From positions 14,183,062 through 14,203,061 of the forward strand of contig CM031628.1 of the NCBI GenBank assembly GCA_018398815.1: a stretch of 20,000 nt of DNA, written 5' to 3'. Every line of letters starts with the position of its first letter. The stretch's first letter is position 1. Both the position numbers and the translations under genes were made by a program. The notes under the pieces are model-generated. The model was given only the letters and a program-made list of their open reading frames with translations. It was not told the DNA's origin and did no database searches. This stretch comes from Conus ventricosus (lineage: Eukaryota > Mollusca > Gastropoda > Neogastropoda > Conidae). This document shows, piece after piece, positions 8,930 through 18,468 of the stretch.

Positions 8930-9213
8930 GTGAGGAAAGAGTACATCTGCAGCAGCTTCCTGGTTATAGAAACGAGACACATCAGTATAGGTTTTCAAAT
9001 CATCAGGGAATCGTTTAAAGCATAATCCTGCATTGAAAATATTAACATTGTTTTTCTTCTTCCCATAGACAAACAGTCTATGTTAAACTTAGCTTTCTGG
9101 AGTTTACCATTTCTTCCATATTCATTTGTGATCGTTCCTGAAGATCTGTGTGTGAGTGCTAACTGTTGTAAGAGAGCTGTATGATTTGCTCTTTTGTGGA
9201 AATCTGTACAGAT
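8930..9213 (-). pseudogene. Unassigned coding-like remnants in two overlapping frames (minus strand)
   Basis: One minus frame is open for 72 codons (9213-8998) and contains DFHKRANHTALLQQLALTHR, SSGTITNEYGRNGKLQKAKF and DCLSMGRRKT, ending at a TGA (8995-8997). A second frame is open for 51 codons (9082-8930) and contains HRLFVYGKKKNNVNIFNAG, LCFKRFPDDLKTYTDVSRF and NQEAAADVLFPH before a TGA (8927-8929). The second looks the more protein-like of the two, and a frameshift near 9080 could join them. I do not recognise the product. A degraded transposon-encoded protein is the likeliest source, given the neighbours. Confidence 0.3.
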
Positions 9214-9852
9214 CTAAACTGATTTCACCGACAACATTACTTAATGCAACGATGTTTATTTAAATACTTCCAAGCACAACTTGAAGATGTAGTAAACCCC
9301 TACTTCCCTATCCTATGCCGTAGAGGACACCTAAAAGAAGTTTACATGCCTTGCAAAATCAGCTTTACATTCTAATCATAAACACTTTAGAGCATTGACC
9401 TATCGCCATACCTCAGTGTGGAACGCACAAGGCACAATTTAAAATGTTTTGATACATTGATATATTGGCTCAATGTCTATCCCCAAAAGCGCAAAAAAGC
9501 ATTTAAACGACCAAGCACATTCTTCCTTCGGGCAAATCGGTGTTTTATCCATTTTCTGGCAAGAGAGGTTAATGTGAAATGGCCTATAGCTGTTTTTAAT
9601 ACTTTAAGGCTTTTTGTATTGGTAAGGACAATGGAATGTTTTACGGATGCTTTCCTGAAATAAACTCATTGTTAAATCACACAAACATTTTACCCAGTTA
9701 TCAAGCAATTTGTTCAGTAAATCATTAGAAATTACCCTACATCCACTGATGTTTCTGTGTTGGGATGTGGGTCTCCTGTCGTTAAATATCCTATATATCG
9801 TTAGAAAAGTATTTAGACTCAGAATCAAAAACTTACTTTGAGAATATTTCGA
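9214..9852. other. Flank and probable 3' region of the minus-strand PLE; nothing assignable
   Basis: An 82-codon open frame lies on the plus strand (9418-9663, beginning ERTRHNLKCFDTLIYW), and an equally long open frame lies opposite it on the minus strand, continuing from the GIY-YIG domain. Neither resembles a family I know. The part adjoining 9853 is probably PLE 3' untranslated sequence. Confidence 0.4.
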
Positions 9853-10560
9853 CTGATTGTAGATGGGGGGAAGTTCAAAACCTTGATCTCTGTTCAGGCT
9901 GGGGCGTCTAGTCTTGATTTTGATTGCTTCTTTAACTTTCTTTTTTTGAGGAAGGACCCTGCAGATAAGATCTTGGTTTCTTGGGGCTGAAACTGTGGCC
10001 TGTGGCTTGTAGGTGTTCGTGTATGGCAGAAGTAGATCGGTTTTGGTGTTCCCGTAGACGGGTGGTGAGTTGTCTTGCTGTCTCGCCAATGTAGGTATTG
10101 GAAGTCTTGACACTCTACTTGGTACACCACGCCACACAGCTTGAGGGGGTCTGTTTTGTCTTTGACATGGGTCACTTGCTGGCGTAGGGAACTGGTGGGT
10201 TTGTGGAACACTTTGCATCCATGTTGTTTGTAGGTCCTGGCCAGACGCTCTGAGACTCCTTTAATGTAAGGGATCCCCACTTTCACACTGTCCGTATCTG
10301 TAGCAGAAGGGTAGGGAACTCGAGGGTTGTCCCACATCCATGCAGGGTATCCATTAGCGGAAAGGGCAGTCTTGATGTGTTTTTCTTCTTTCAACTCTTA
10401 CTCCTTAGTGGAGCACAGTACAGAGGCTCTGTGCACGAGGGCGTTAACAACAGATCTCTTGTGTTGGAGGGGATGGTTGGAGTGAAAGTGTGGGTGGGTT
10501 TCCTATACCACTGGTCTCCACCCTGTCGTCAGGGGTTCGGGAGATGAGAGTGTCCAGGAA
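9853..10560 (-). mobile_element. Penelope-like element, 5'-truncated: end of RT, connector and GIY-YIG endonuclease (frameshifted)
   Basis: Read on the minus strand from about 10560: FLDTLISRTPDDRVET, YRKPTHT and, past a deletion of about 16 nt, the HKRS/CSTKE region of the RT thumb. Then comes KTALSANGYPAWMW, the connector IPYIKGVSERLARTYKQHG (near 10274-10218) and CGVVYQVEC (10136-10110). One frameshift later comes YIGETARQLTTRLREHQ (YIG from 10093) with AIHEHLQATGHSF. Two more shifts lead to ETKILSAGSF, then KEAIKIKTRRPSLNRDQGF and ELPPIYNQ (9876-9853). This order is the hallmark of GIY-YIG-containing PLEs: RT nicking partner and site-cleaving nuclease in one polyprotein. The GIY-YIG core residues are still legible, but at least three frameshifts make it a relic. 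Its 5' end abuts another PLE copy in the opposite orientation. Confidence 0.92.
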
Positions 10561-11079
10561 CGTCACCAGTGTGAACTCGCTACAGAACAGGTGCTAGAAC
10601 TGTTGGAACTATGCCTCACTAGCACCTACTTCTCGTTCAACCATGACTTCTACCAGCAGAAACAAGGAGCTGCCATGGGTTCGCCAGTATCCCCAGTGGT
10701 AGCCAACCTGTACATGGAACATTTGAAAAAGTAGCCCTTGAGACCGCTGCCAACCCTCCCAGCATGTGGTACCGCTATGTGAATGACACCATGACCCGCA
10801 TACAGGAGACGGAGGTTGACAGCTTCACCACTCACTTGAATTCCATCGATGACAGTATCCAGTTCACCTCCGAAACTGAATCAGAAGGCAAGATCCCGTT
10901 CCTGGACACTCTCATCTCCCGAACCCCTGACGACAGGGTGGAGACCAGTGTCTATAGGAAACCCACCCACACTGACCAATATCTGAACTTTCACTCCAAC
11001 CACCCCCTCCAACACAAGAGATCTGTTGTTAACACCCTCATGCACAGAGCCTCTGTACTGTGTTCCACTAAGGAGCTTA
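10557..11079 (+). mobile_element. Penelope-like element reverse transcriptase palm, truncated both ends, catalytic Asp changed
   Basis: From 10567 frame 1 reads LATEQVLELLELCLTSTYFSF, shown here as ATEQVLELLELC and TYFSFNHDFYQQ, then QGAAMGSPVSPVVANLYME (about 10657-10719), the PLE RT block that precedes the catalytic box. One base is missing near 10723, shifting to frame 3: ALETAANPPSMWYRYVNDT, HLNSIDDSIQFTSETE, IPFLDTLISRTPDDR, YRKPTHTDQYLNFHSNHPLQ and ASVLCSTKEL, ending at 11079 where a (CA)n block begins. The catalytic YVDD box is YVND (10776-10787), so the first metal-binding Asp is Asn. The last 170 bp are homologous to the start of the minus copy, making the two copies an inverted, head-to-head pair from one PLE family. 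Confidence 0.92.
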
Positions 11080-11086
11080 CACACAC

Positions 11087-11117
11087 TTACACAGACACAC
11101 GCGCGCGCGCACACACG

Positions 11118-11196
<79 letters not shown>

Positions 11197-11219
11197 GCGC
11201 ACGCACACACACACACACA

Positions 11220-11281
<62 letters not shown>

Positions 11282-11306
11282 ACACACACACACACAAACA
11301 CACACA
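11087..11306. repeat. (CA)n / (GCAC)n compound microsatellite
   Basis: CA repeats with CGCG and (GCAC)n stretches (about 11101-11120 and 11220-11250). It begins within ten bases of the last recognisable PLE codon, so the microsatellite marks the 3' truncation of that copy. Confidence 0.95.
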
Positions 11307-11359
11307 CTTCAAGACTAAACAAAACTGTCAACAGAATGGAAAAATGGAACAAGAGTTAT

Positions 11360-11587
11360 GTACAAATATTTACCTCCCAGGTCCCACACCGAGTTGGGAT
11401 CGTGGAAAGGACTATTAGGAAGAAGAAAAGAAGAGAGAGTAGGCAGTTGATGGACTGAAAGTGGAAGTTTGTTGCAGGAGAGTGGGCCAGAAACAGAGAA
11501 GGCACGTGGGTCAAATCTACTGAGCTGTCTATATGGATTTCCGAAAGTGAGAAGTTCAGAGGAACAGCTGAGGGTGCGTGAGGGTTT

Positions 11588-11595
<8 letters not shown>
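11360..11595 (-). mobile_element. CR1/L2-like LINE, C-terminal tail of the reverse transcriptase ORF
   Basis: The minus strand reads SRTLSCSSELLTFGNPY, SRFDPRAFSVSGPLSCNKLP and LSVHQLPTLSSF. The pattern 'Y/F-G-x-RAFSVxGPxxWNxLPxxxRxxxSLxxFKxxLKTxLF' is the C-terminal signature of CR1- and L2-clade LINE proteins. Here the Trp is Cys (SCNKLP) and the final FKxxLKT block is altered. A (TAC)n run on the same strand sits just upstream, giving a string of Tyr in the open frame, so the RT proper is missing and only the last 70 or so residues survive. It does not continue into the LINE at 12030-14550, which is a different clade. Confidence 0.75.

Positions 11596-11647
<52 letters not shown>
11593..11647. 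repeat. (AGT)n trinucleotide microsatellite
   Basis: About 18 uninterrupted AGT/GTA copies. It abuts the 5' end of the LINE tail on the minus strand. Confidence 0.95.
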
Positions 11648-11812
11648 TGTTTGTTGTTGCTGCTGATTTATTGTTACTGTCATCTTTATTATCATGAAGA
11701 TGGAATACGATGTACTCCAGACACCCAGACATAATTTATAAACGATATTACCGTTTCAAAAACTTGTCAGACTTTCAATTTTAAAGAAATGTGTTTCGCA
11801 CTACATCTGTGA

Positions 11813-12022
11813 TAATGGAGTTTCTGATTCCCATGGCGTAGTTCATGAGTCAGTTATGGAGTTTCTGATTCCCATGGCGTAGTTCATGAGTCAGTAATGG
11901 AGTTTCTGATTCCCATGGCGTAGTTCATGAGTCAGTTATGGAGTTTCTGATTCCCATGGCGTAGTTCATGAGTCACTAATGGAGTTTCTGATTCCCATGG
12001 CGTAGTTAATGAGCCAGTTAGC
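11813..12022. repeat. 41-bp tandem repeat, five copies
   Basis: The unit contains GGAGTTTCTGATTCCCATGG followed by CGTAGTTCATGAGTCAGT. TTTCTGATTC begins at 11821, 11862, 11903, 11944 and 11985, an exact 41-bp spacing. The AP-1-type heptamer TGAGTCA is perfect in four copies (11846, 11887, 11928 and 11969) and is TGAGCCA in the last. The array lies at the 3' side of the minus-strand LINE and may be the tandem 3' terminus of that element. Confidence 0.95.
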
Positions 12023-14550
12023 TCACTCCACGAAGACTGCAGTGTGAGGAAACCCGTCGAGAGCGTGATTGCTTTGTTAAAAGCCCAGCTGACAGTAAAG
12101 GCAATATCAGGGCTGTCACCTCGTTGAAGTCAACTCTCGAAATGACTTTTTAAAATATACACACAACTCATTAAAACAGATGTTCTGAAAACTGAAATCC
12201 TTCTTCCGTTTGAAATCTTGGATTAAACCCCCAAAAATGTGTGTCTCTTTCAGAAACTCGATTATTCACCTTAAGTGACACATCTCTAAACAAGATTTTC
12301 ATCGAGTCTGTTGTAAAATGTTTGTCTGGCACCATGTAAATCCCAACACTATGTACCAATATGTTTCATTGTGCGTGGCACATCACATGAAATACACTTT
12401 AGAGCTTCTTTGCCTTTCAAAAGATACGAGATCAGTGTGAGGGATAGACAATCTGGACAACTCTTTATTTCTGGCATTCTAGGCAAGCTGCTCAACCACT
12501 TCCTTGCCTTGAATGCTGATATAACTGGAAACCCTCTCGTGGAATTTCTGTCGTGTCACATCCAGTGGCCATTACACAATGGCGTCTGCTAGGTGCAGGT
12601 ATGTCCTTTGACGTCTGAATGGAACGCCCGGTGCGTGTCTTCATCCTATGTGAACACTGCCCAGGCTTCCAAGGGTGGAGCAATATTGCTCCCAGCTGGT
12701 TGGTTCGTCATTTGAGGACAGTACTTCACTGGGTCCCACTGGCGCTTCGGGTGTATTGTTGTTGTTTTTTTTTTGTTCTTCTTTTTCTGATATACCTGAG
12801 AACCCAAGCAAAGACTATGTTATAACCATCAATTTTCAGACAGGTGTACGGTTCAAACAAATTAGCAGCTGAGGGTACTTAAGGTTACGGCCAGCAGTGG
12901 CCTCCAAAGCAGAAAGGGGGCCGATATAATGAGGAGGTCTTCATGTGTTGATTTAGAGACCATTTGAGGTGCCAGGACCTAGACTGTCAGCTCAGCAGCA
13001 TAGAAAGAGCTGTCTGTGGAATGTGTTTAGAACATATTTGACAGCGAGCTGTTGCACAGTGTGTAGCAGAGGCAAACCTCTCTTCAGATTTGACACCATC
13101 AGTAAATGTAGTCTGTGAAAGGATGGACAGTTAGTATAGTGTTCGGCGAAAATGTCTTGTGTAAACGGCTGGAATCTTTCCAATATGAAGCAAGATCAAA
13201 GCGGATCACCGGAATGTGGAAAATCCATAGTGGGTCTTGTGAAAATTTGGACGAGTCACACACGACTCCAAGGCACATGTCTGCACTGTTCAAATAGGGA
13301 AGAATACGAATTCCGAAGGGTTTAAACTGACTGGAATTTTTCTTCAAATTTCTTGAGGAACATTGGAGGCTGCAACACAGTCTAAGTATGGTTTGGGGGT
13401 TCAAAGCAATGATTCAAAGAAAGTTTCAGCGACAATTGGAGAGAGATGGCTCCTCAGCCTCTGCGTACAGACAGTCGGAGTGCTTAATGGTGGATAGGAT
13501 CCAGAGTCTGAGACAGGAAAGTCTGACAATACACTGACAACGCGATTGTCGCCCAGTTTGGAGTGGATCAGGTCAGGTAAAGATGGAGAATAATTTTCTT
13601 GTCAAAGCCTCAATCTGCAGGTCCCACAACTCCCAGAATATTCTTTGCATTTCGACGAGTTTTAAGTGCTGGATGTGACTTTTTAAGGTTTTTTGTTTTC
13701 TTTCTTTCGTTTTTTTTTTTTTTTTTTTTTTTTTTTGGGGGGGGGGGGGGGGGGGGATCAAAAATAACTCACAAAAATTTGGTTTCCTTCGTAATTGGAA
13801 TAGTGAATACAGTGATTTGGCGCCTGAAAAAGTAAACACATTTCCCCCTGCCCAGTGTTATATCATATTCACGCTAAGTTACAGTCGGCATTTCATTCTA
13901 CCATAGCTCCAATGGCACAGAGTGCCAAGTCCTCAACAGAGGCGACTCAGAAACCGGGTTTACAAAATTGACAGTGTCATCAATTTTAATGCACAAGAGA
14001 GCATGGGAAAGGATGCTCCACTGGGACTGCTCTGTTCCTGCTCTTGGATGTCAGACAGCGTGATGCCAACACGAAATTTGAATTGCCTGTCAGCCAGACA
14101 GATGTTAATAGAAAGATGGAGATGATCTCGGAAACCTAAATGAAGACGATTCATAAGAATTTCAAATTTCCACATGGGGTCGTGAGCCTTCTCACAAAAG
14201 ATAGCAGCCACATGTGTTTGTAAATGAAGGCGTTGTGAATGGTGGTTTCAATAATCAACATTAGAATGGTACTTCCGAAAACCGCACTGTTCACTGGCCG
14301 AAAGGCCGTCGGTTTCCAACTTTCACATCAGACAAGAGATGAATATCTTTTCCAGTAATTTGCAAAGGCGGCTGGTTAGCGCTATTGGGCGATGATTAGA
14401 AGGTGTGGGTAAGCGTGTTCTGGGTTTGGGAATAGGAATGATGAGGCTTACCGCCAGGAGGGTAGAAAGTACCCTGTGGTCCAAGTATGACCGTACACAT
14501 TTATGAGGGATTTTCAAGTGCTCTGAAATATGCCTTCACCTGTTTAAACT
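12023..14550 (-). mobile_element. Jockey/I-type LINE, RT plus RNase H plus C-terminal Cys region, extensively decayed
   Basis: Minus-strand order: GYFLPSWR and IPIPKP (14439-14422), NHRPIALTSRLCKLLEK (from 14397), FCEKAHDPMWKFEILM (about 14200-14150), LADRQFKFRVGITLSDIQEQ, SVEDLALC at 13940-13917 in place of the catalytic YVDD box, FTFSGAKSL, SHIQHLKL, NILGVVGPAD, LYAEAEEPSL and IRFDLASYWKD. RNase H follows: FTDGVKSEERFASA (about 13108-13067) and IDGYNIVFAWV. The C-terminal block is YLLKGKEALKCISCDVPRTM, then KHFTTDSMKILFRDVSLKV. This matches molluscan and cnidarian LINE proteins usually labelled 'mobile element jockey', of a clade with RNase H. Stops and frameshifts are frequent, and T27G20 interrupts it. 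The endonuclease ORF part is missing; 12023-12170 is the 3' untranslated region. Confidence 0.9.
13710..13756. repeat. T27-G20 homopolymer pair
   Basis: 27 T are followed directly by 20 G on the plus strand, inside the minus-strand LINE between the FTFSGAKS and SHIQHLKL blocks. On the LINE's own strand this is C20 followed by A27. It may be a slippage product, an insertion tail, or an assembly artefact, since homopolymers this long are error-prone. Confidence 0.9.
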
Positions 14551-14639
14551 TTTGACTTACTTCCATTGGAAGGTCAAGCAGGTATTGCATAGTGTCAACT
14601 GGTGTACACTTTGTGGTTCCCGAGATCAAAACTCCTGAT

Positions 14640-15270
14640 CCAGCTATAAAACAGACATGAAAGAAAAGAAAGAAGCTGGACAATTCAAAAGAGTTGCTGG
14701 AGAAGCAAAAGAAACGAAATGGCAACAATTTTGTGTGTCACTTAATCATAACAAAACAATTGATTCAGTTCTGGCAGTTTTATTACCCCATGGAAGGACA
14801 ATATAGAAGAAACGCCACCCCAGACATCCTAGGTGGTAATGGGACCACAACACTCAAGACAAATGTAGAGAAAAGGTCGGCTCTACCTACATATATTTAC
14901 CTAAACGTTTGACAGAACAGAGTGCTGAAAGATGTTTGGAGGAAAAGAAGAAATATTTGACCAAGTGAAATCAACAGCTAGCCCAGATTACGTCAGTGGT
15001 AAATTTACAGCATCTGAACTGGATGACGCAATAGCTGGATGCACTAGGGATGGTGCTCCAGGTCCAGACAAAGATAGTGCTTCAGGTCCAGACAATGTAC
15101 AGTACTAATAGATCAAAGAGCTCTCAGAAGTGGACAGAGCCCATCTCTTCAGTCTCTACCAGGACAGTTTCGATAAAAGCTAAGTCCCAGAAGACAGGAC
15201 GCAAAGTTACCTGAAAGCTTTACCAAACCAGGAACAGATCATCATCGGCTAAATGGCTACTGCATAATTG
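14640..15270 (+). mobile_element. Second LINE, pre-RT linker and RT start, plus strand, decayed
   Basis: Plus-strand fragments in successive frames: KRVAGEAKETKWQQFCVSL, FWQFYYPMEGQYRRNATPDI in part (WQFYYPMEGQYRRNATPDIL), then LDDAIAGCTRDGAPGPD, LIKELSEVDRAHLFSLYQDS, LPESFTKPGTDHHRLNGYCI. The series 'ELDxAI...GAPGPDxVxYxxIKEL...LLxLYQxSxxxGxVPxxW...KPGxDHxxLNxYRxI' is the standard lead-in to a LINE reverse transcriptase. The fragment stops at the first RT block. Several frameshifts and stops are present. GAPGPDKDSASGPDN shows a 24-bp in-frame duplication (about 15050-15097). It is divergently oriented to the LINE ending near 14550, with about 90 bp of unassigned sequence between them. Confidence 0.85.
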
Positions 15271-15339
15271 TTAGTTCTTGTGATACTGCTGCCTTTATAA
15301 CGATTTCATCTATCACCCATTTGACATGAAGTTGTGGTC

Positions 15340-15384
15340 TTAATCAATAAATCATCTGAACCCGAATCTGAATCGGAATCGGAA

Positions 15385-15388
<4 letters not shown>
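15340..15388 (+). repeat. Short (GAATCG)n-like tail
   Basis: AATCAATAAATCATCTGAAC is followed by GAATCTGAATCGGAATCGGA. An AATAAA and a short hexamer tail of this kind are typical of LINE or SINE 3' termini, possibly belonging to the plus-strand LINE upstream. The (CT)n block begins immediately after it. Confidence 0.4.
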
Positions 15389-16113
<725 letters not shown>

Positions 16114-16163
16114 GGTTAGTTTGTTCGTTCTCCATCTGTACATTTGTCTCTGTCAGTGTGTTT

Positions 16164-16165
<2 letters not shown>

Positions 16166-16241
<76 letters not shown>

Positions 16242-16289
16242 GTGTGTGAGCGTGCGTGAGCGTGCGTGCGTACTTGCGTGCGCACGTGT

Positions 16290-16332
<43 letters not shown>

Positions 16333-16356
16333 GTGTGTGTGTGTGTGTGTGTGTGT

Positions 16357-16405
<49 letters not shown>
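16166..16405. repeat. (TG)n with CGTG variants, then (GA)n
   Basis: TG repeats run to about 16356 with a GAGCGTGCGTGAGCG interruption around 16250-16285, followed by GA repeats to 16405. Confidence 0.95.
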
Positions 16406-16408
<3 letters not shown>

Positions 16409-16496
16409 TTGTCTTTCTTGCTTACAATGATCTCTCTTTAACTGTCTGTCTATCCATTTCTTTCATATTGTAAGTATAACGTTACACTGATTATTT

Positions 16497-16775
16497 GTAC
16501 TGCTACAATAATAGTAATGACAATAGCACCAGAAGTAATTGTAATAGTAACAACAACAGCTGCAACTTCAACAGTAGCGGCAACTGCAGTAATGATAGTA
16601 GCAGTTATAATACTAGTAGTTGTTATCATAGTTATGATAGTGGTGAAAGTAGTACTAATTGTAGTAGTAATAGTAGCACCGCCAGTAGCATTTACAATGG
16701 GGAAATTTTATTTGTTGTTATCGTCGTCGTCGTCGTTGTTGTAGTTGTAGTTGCTGTTGTTGTTGTTCCTGATAG
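16497..16775. repeat. Degenerate trinucleotide region (AGT/AAT/AAC/GTT family)
   Basis: Nearly every third base is constrained, giving strings such as AATAGTAATGACAATAGCAC, GTAACAACAACAGCTGCAAC and TCGTCGTCGTCGTCGTTGTT. One frame reads almost entirely Asn, Ser, Asp, Cys and Gly; another reads Val, Ile, Ala and Thr. This is the mark of an old, mutated trinucleotide microsatellite and not of a protein. Confidence 0.8.
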
Positions 16776-16799
16776 ACTGCGTCTTTGTCGAAATTCCAG

Positions 16800-17004
16800 G
16801 GAGGATCAGACACCAGTGACCATGGAGCTTGGGATGAAAGCAAAGAAGGAAATACACGCGCTGAGAACAGCTCAGAACATGAAAGCGGAAGAGAGAGACA
16901 AGAAAGAGAAAACAGGGAAACAAGAGGCGGACAAGAAAGCCATGAAGAAGAAGAAGGGGCGGGCACTAAACTCGGAGGGATGTTCCCGTGCTGGCCCTAG
17001 TTGA
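16800..17004 (+). other. Possible terminal exon or charged open frame, unassigned
   Basis: A good acceptor-like sequence (CTTTGTCGAAATTCCAG, ending 16799) precedes a purine-rich stretch open in two plus frames. One reads SDTSDHGAWDESKEGN, EHESGRERQERENRETRGG and ends KLGGMFPCWP before a stop at about 16998. The other reads MELGMKAKKEIHALRTAQ, EERDKKEKTGKQEADKKAM and ends NSEGCSRAGPS before TGA at 17002-17004. Charged, low-complexity composition makes open frames likely by chance, and neither product is recognised. No polyadenylation signal is seen close by. Confidence 0.2.
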
Positions 17005-17091
17005 ATGAACGCAAGTCGAACACAAGTGAGTAAGGAAGTTGACAAACAAGATTAAACGAACGTTTCAACATGGATAAAACAGAATGCTAAG

Positions 17092-17185
17092 TTGGGGGGG
17101 GGGGGACGCAGATGGATGGTGGAGGGGATTGAAGGTGGGATAGGGGTTGGGGGGGGGGGAGGGGAGAGGGGAAACAGACAGAGAA
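17092..17185. repeat. G-rich tract with several G runs
   Basis: Runs of about 13 and 11 G lie within a G/A-rich stretch containing GGTGGAGGGG and GGGGAGAGGGG. Four or more G runs on one strand could form a G-quadruplex. Confidence 0.8.
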
Positions 17186-17349
17186 ACAAACGAAATGAAA
17201 ATAAGGAAAACTGTAGGATTCAGCCTTCTGAGTGTCCGTCTCTCTCTGACATTTTGTCAACGTGTCATTGTTGTCACTCGGGAATTATCAGAAGACAATT
17301 TTATATTAGCCCATAGATGACTGTTTTCTGCTGTAGACATGTTCCGTTT

Positions 17350-17516
17350 GAGGTGAGACAGAATGTTGACAGGGCCTGTGATCTTCAGTGTTTGAACTCA
17401 CCTCTCAAGGTAGAATGCTGACTGGGCCTGTTCTCTGTAGTGTTTGAATTCATCTCGGCGTAGACAGAGTGTTGACAGACCCTGTTGTACGTGGTGTTTG
17501 AACTCGCTTCTAGAAA
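17350..17516. repeat. Degenerate minisatellite, 52-54 bp unit, three copies
   Basis: GAATGTTGACAGGGCCTGT (17361), GAATGCTGACTGGGCCTGTT (17413) and GAGTGTTGACAGACCCTGTT (17467) each lead to AGTGTTTGAACTCACCTCT-like ends. Confidence 0.85.
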
Positions 17517-17556
17517 AGAGGTATCAGGGGGCTGTGTAATGCACGCATCCCCTCCA

Positions 17557-17950
17557 GATAATTACAGGTGTCAGAGATTACGTTTTCTCTCATCCTGACG
17601 TTATTTTAGATACGATCAGGTGTCACAGAGGTCACAGCCTCCACCATATCATGAGGGGTGTTTTTAAATAGATAATTTTGTGGATGAGACTGGTCACAGT
17701 TCCATCCACGTGACGTTCTAGATAATTTCAGGTATCTGAAATGACAGTCCCCAGCACGTGATGTTATTGTAAATAATTTCGAATGGCACAGACCAACAGT
17801 CCCCATTACCTGACGTTATAAACAGATCATTTCAGGTGTCAGAGAAACATAATTCTCTCCACCTAACGTTATTACAGATCATTTTAGTTCTCTGTAGCTG
17901 ACATTATTAGAGATCATTTAGTTGTCAGAGATGGTACTATGCCCACCAAG
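17557..17950. repeat. Degenerate tandem array, about 52-57 bp unit, seven to eight copies
   Basis: The unit is approximately GATAATTTCAGGTGTCAGAG, a variable middle with a CC-rich part, then CACCTGACGTTATT and a TAGA end. Copies can be read from 17557, 17614, 17669, 17720, 17772, 17826, 17877 and 17912, the last two shortened. It differs in sequence from the 17350-17516 repeat, though the period is similar. Confidence 0.8.
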
Positions 17951-18071
17951 GTTCACAGTCATGTGAGAGTGAGTGGACCTGGCTATGATAGACTAGGGGC
18001 ACACAGGGACACAGGAATACTTGTGAGGTCGGAAGGAGAGAAGACGAAATGATATGCATAGTAGTTTTGAG

Positions 18072-18074
<3 letters not shown>

Positions 18075-18145
<71 letters not shown>

Positions 18146-18156
18146 GTATATATATC
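18075..18156. repeat. (CA)n then (TA)n microsatellite
   Basis: AC repeats to about 18130 are followed by TA repeats with one TATGTA interruption to 18156. Confidence 0.95.
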
Positions 18157-18468
18157 CAGCGGACGAAAGGCCTAGGAGCAGGCAATACATAAAAATCTGC
18201 CTTTGAGAGGAATTGCGATGGTTCCCGTATGCAGCTAGTGAAAGGTTTTCTTATTTACAGTACACATTCTCCCATTTTCATCTTCTTCAACAACCCCCCG
18301 CCCCCTCCCCCTTTTGATTTTTTCCCCCTCTCCAAATCTTTGCCAAGTCATTATAATAATGATGGAAGAATTGTTAACCTGCACTTGTTTTCCCCCACTA
18401 CTTAATTGTTCAGCACTGTATATATATATATATATAACTTTTTCGTCGGCGTCGTCGACCCACGGCGG
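18157..18468. other. Unassigned stretch with pyrimidine-rich and (TA)n parts
   Basis: A C/T-rich section lies around 18285-18340, and a (TA)9 repeat at 18419-18436. No gene or transposon motif is recognised. Confidence 0.5.

Noticed and set aside
9418..9663. 82-codon plus-strand open frame as a gene
   Set aside because: An equally long frame lies on the opposite strand, there is no ATG in good context (the listed start is not ATG), and no domain or splice support is visible.
16495..16790. Asn/Ser-rich protein domain
   Set aside because: The pattern comes from a decayed trinucleotide repeat; the alternative frame is equally open and Val/Ile-rich.
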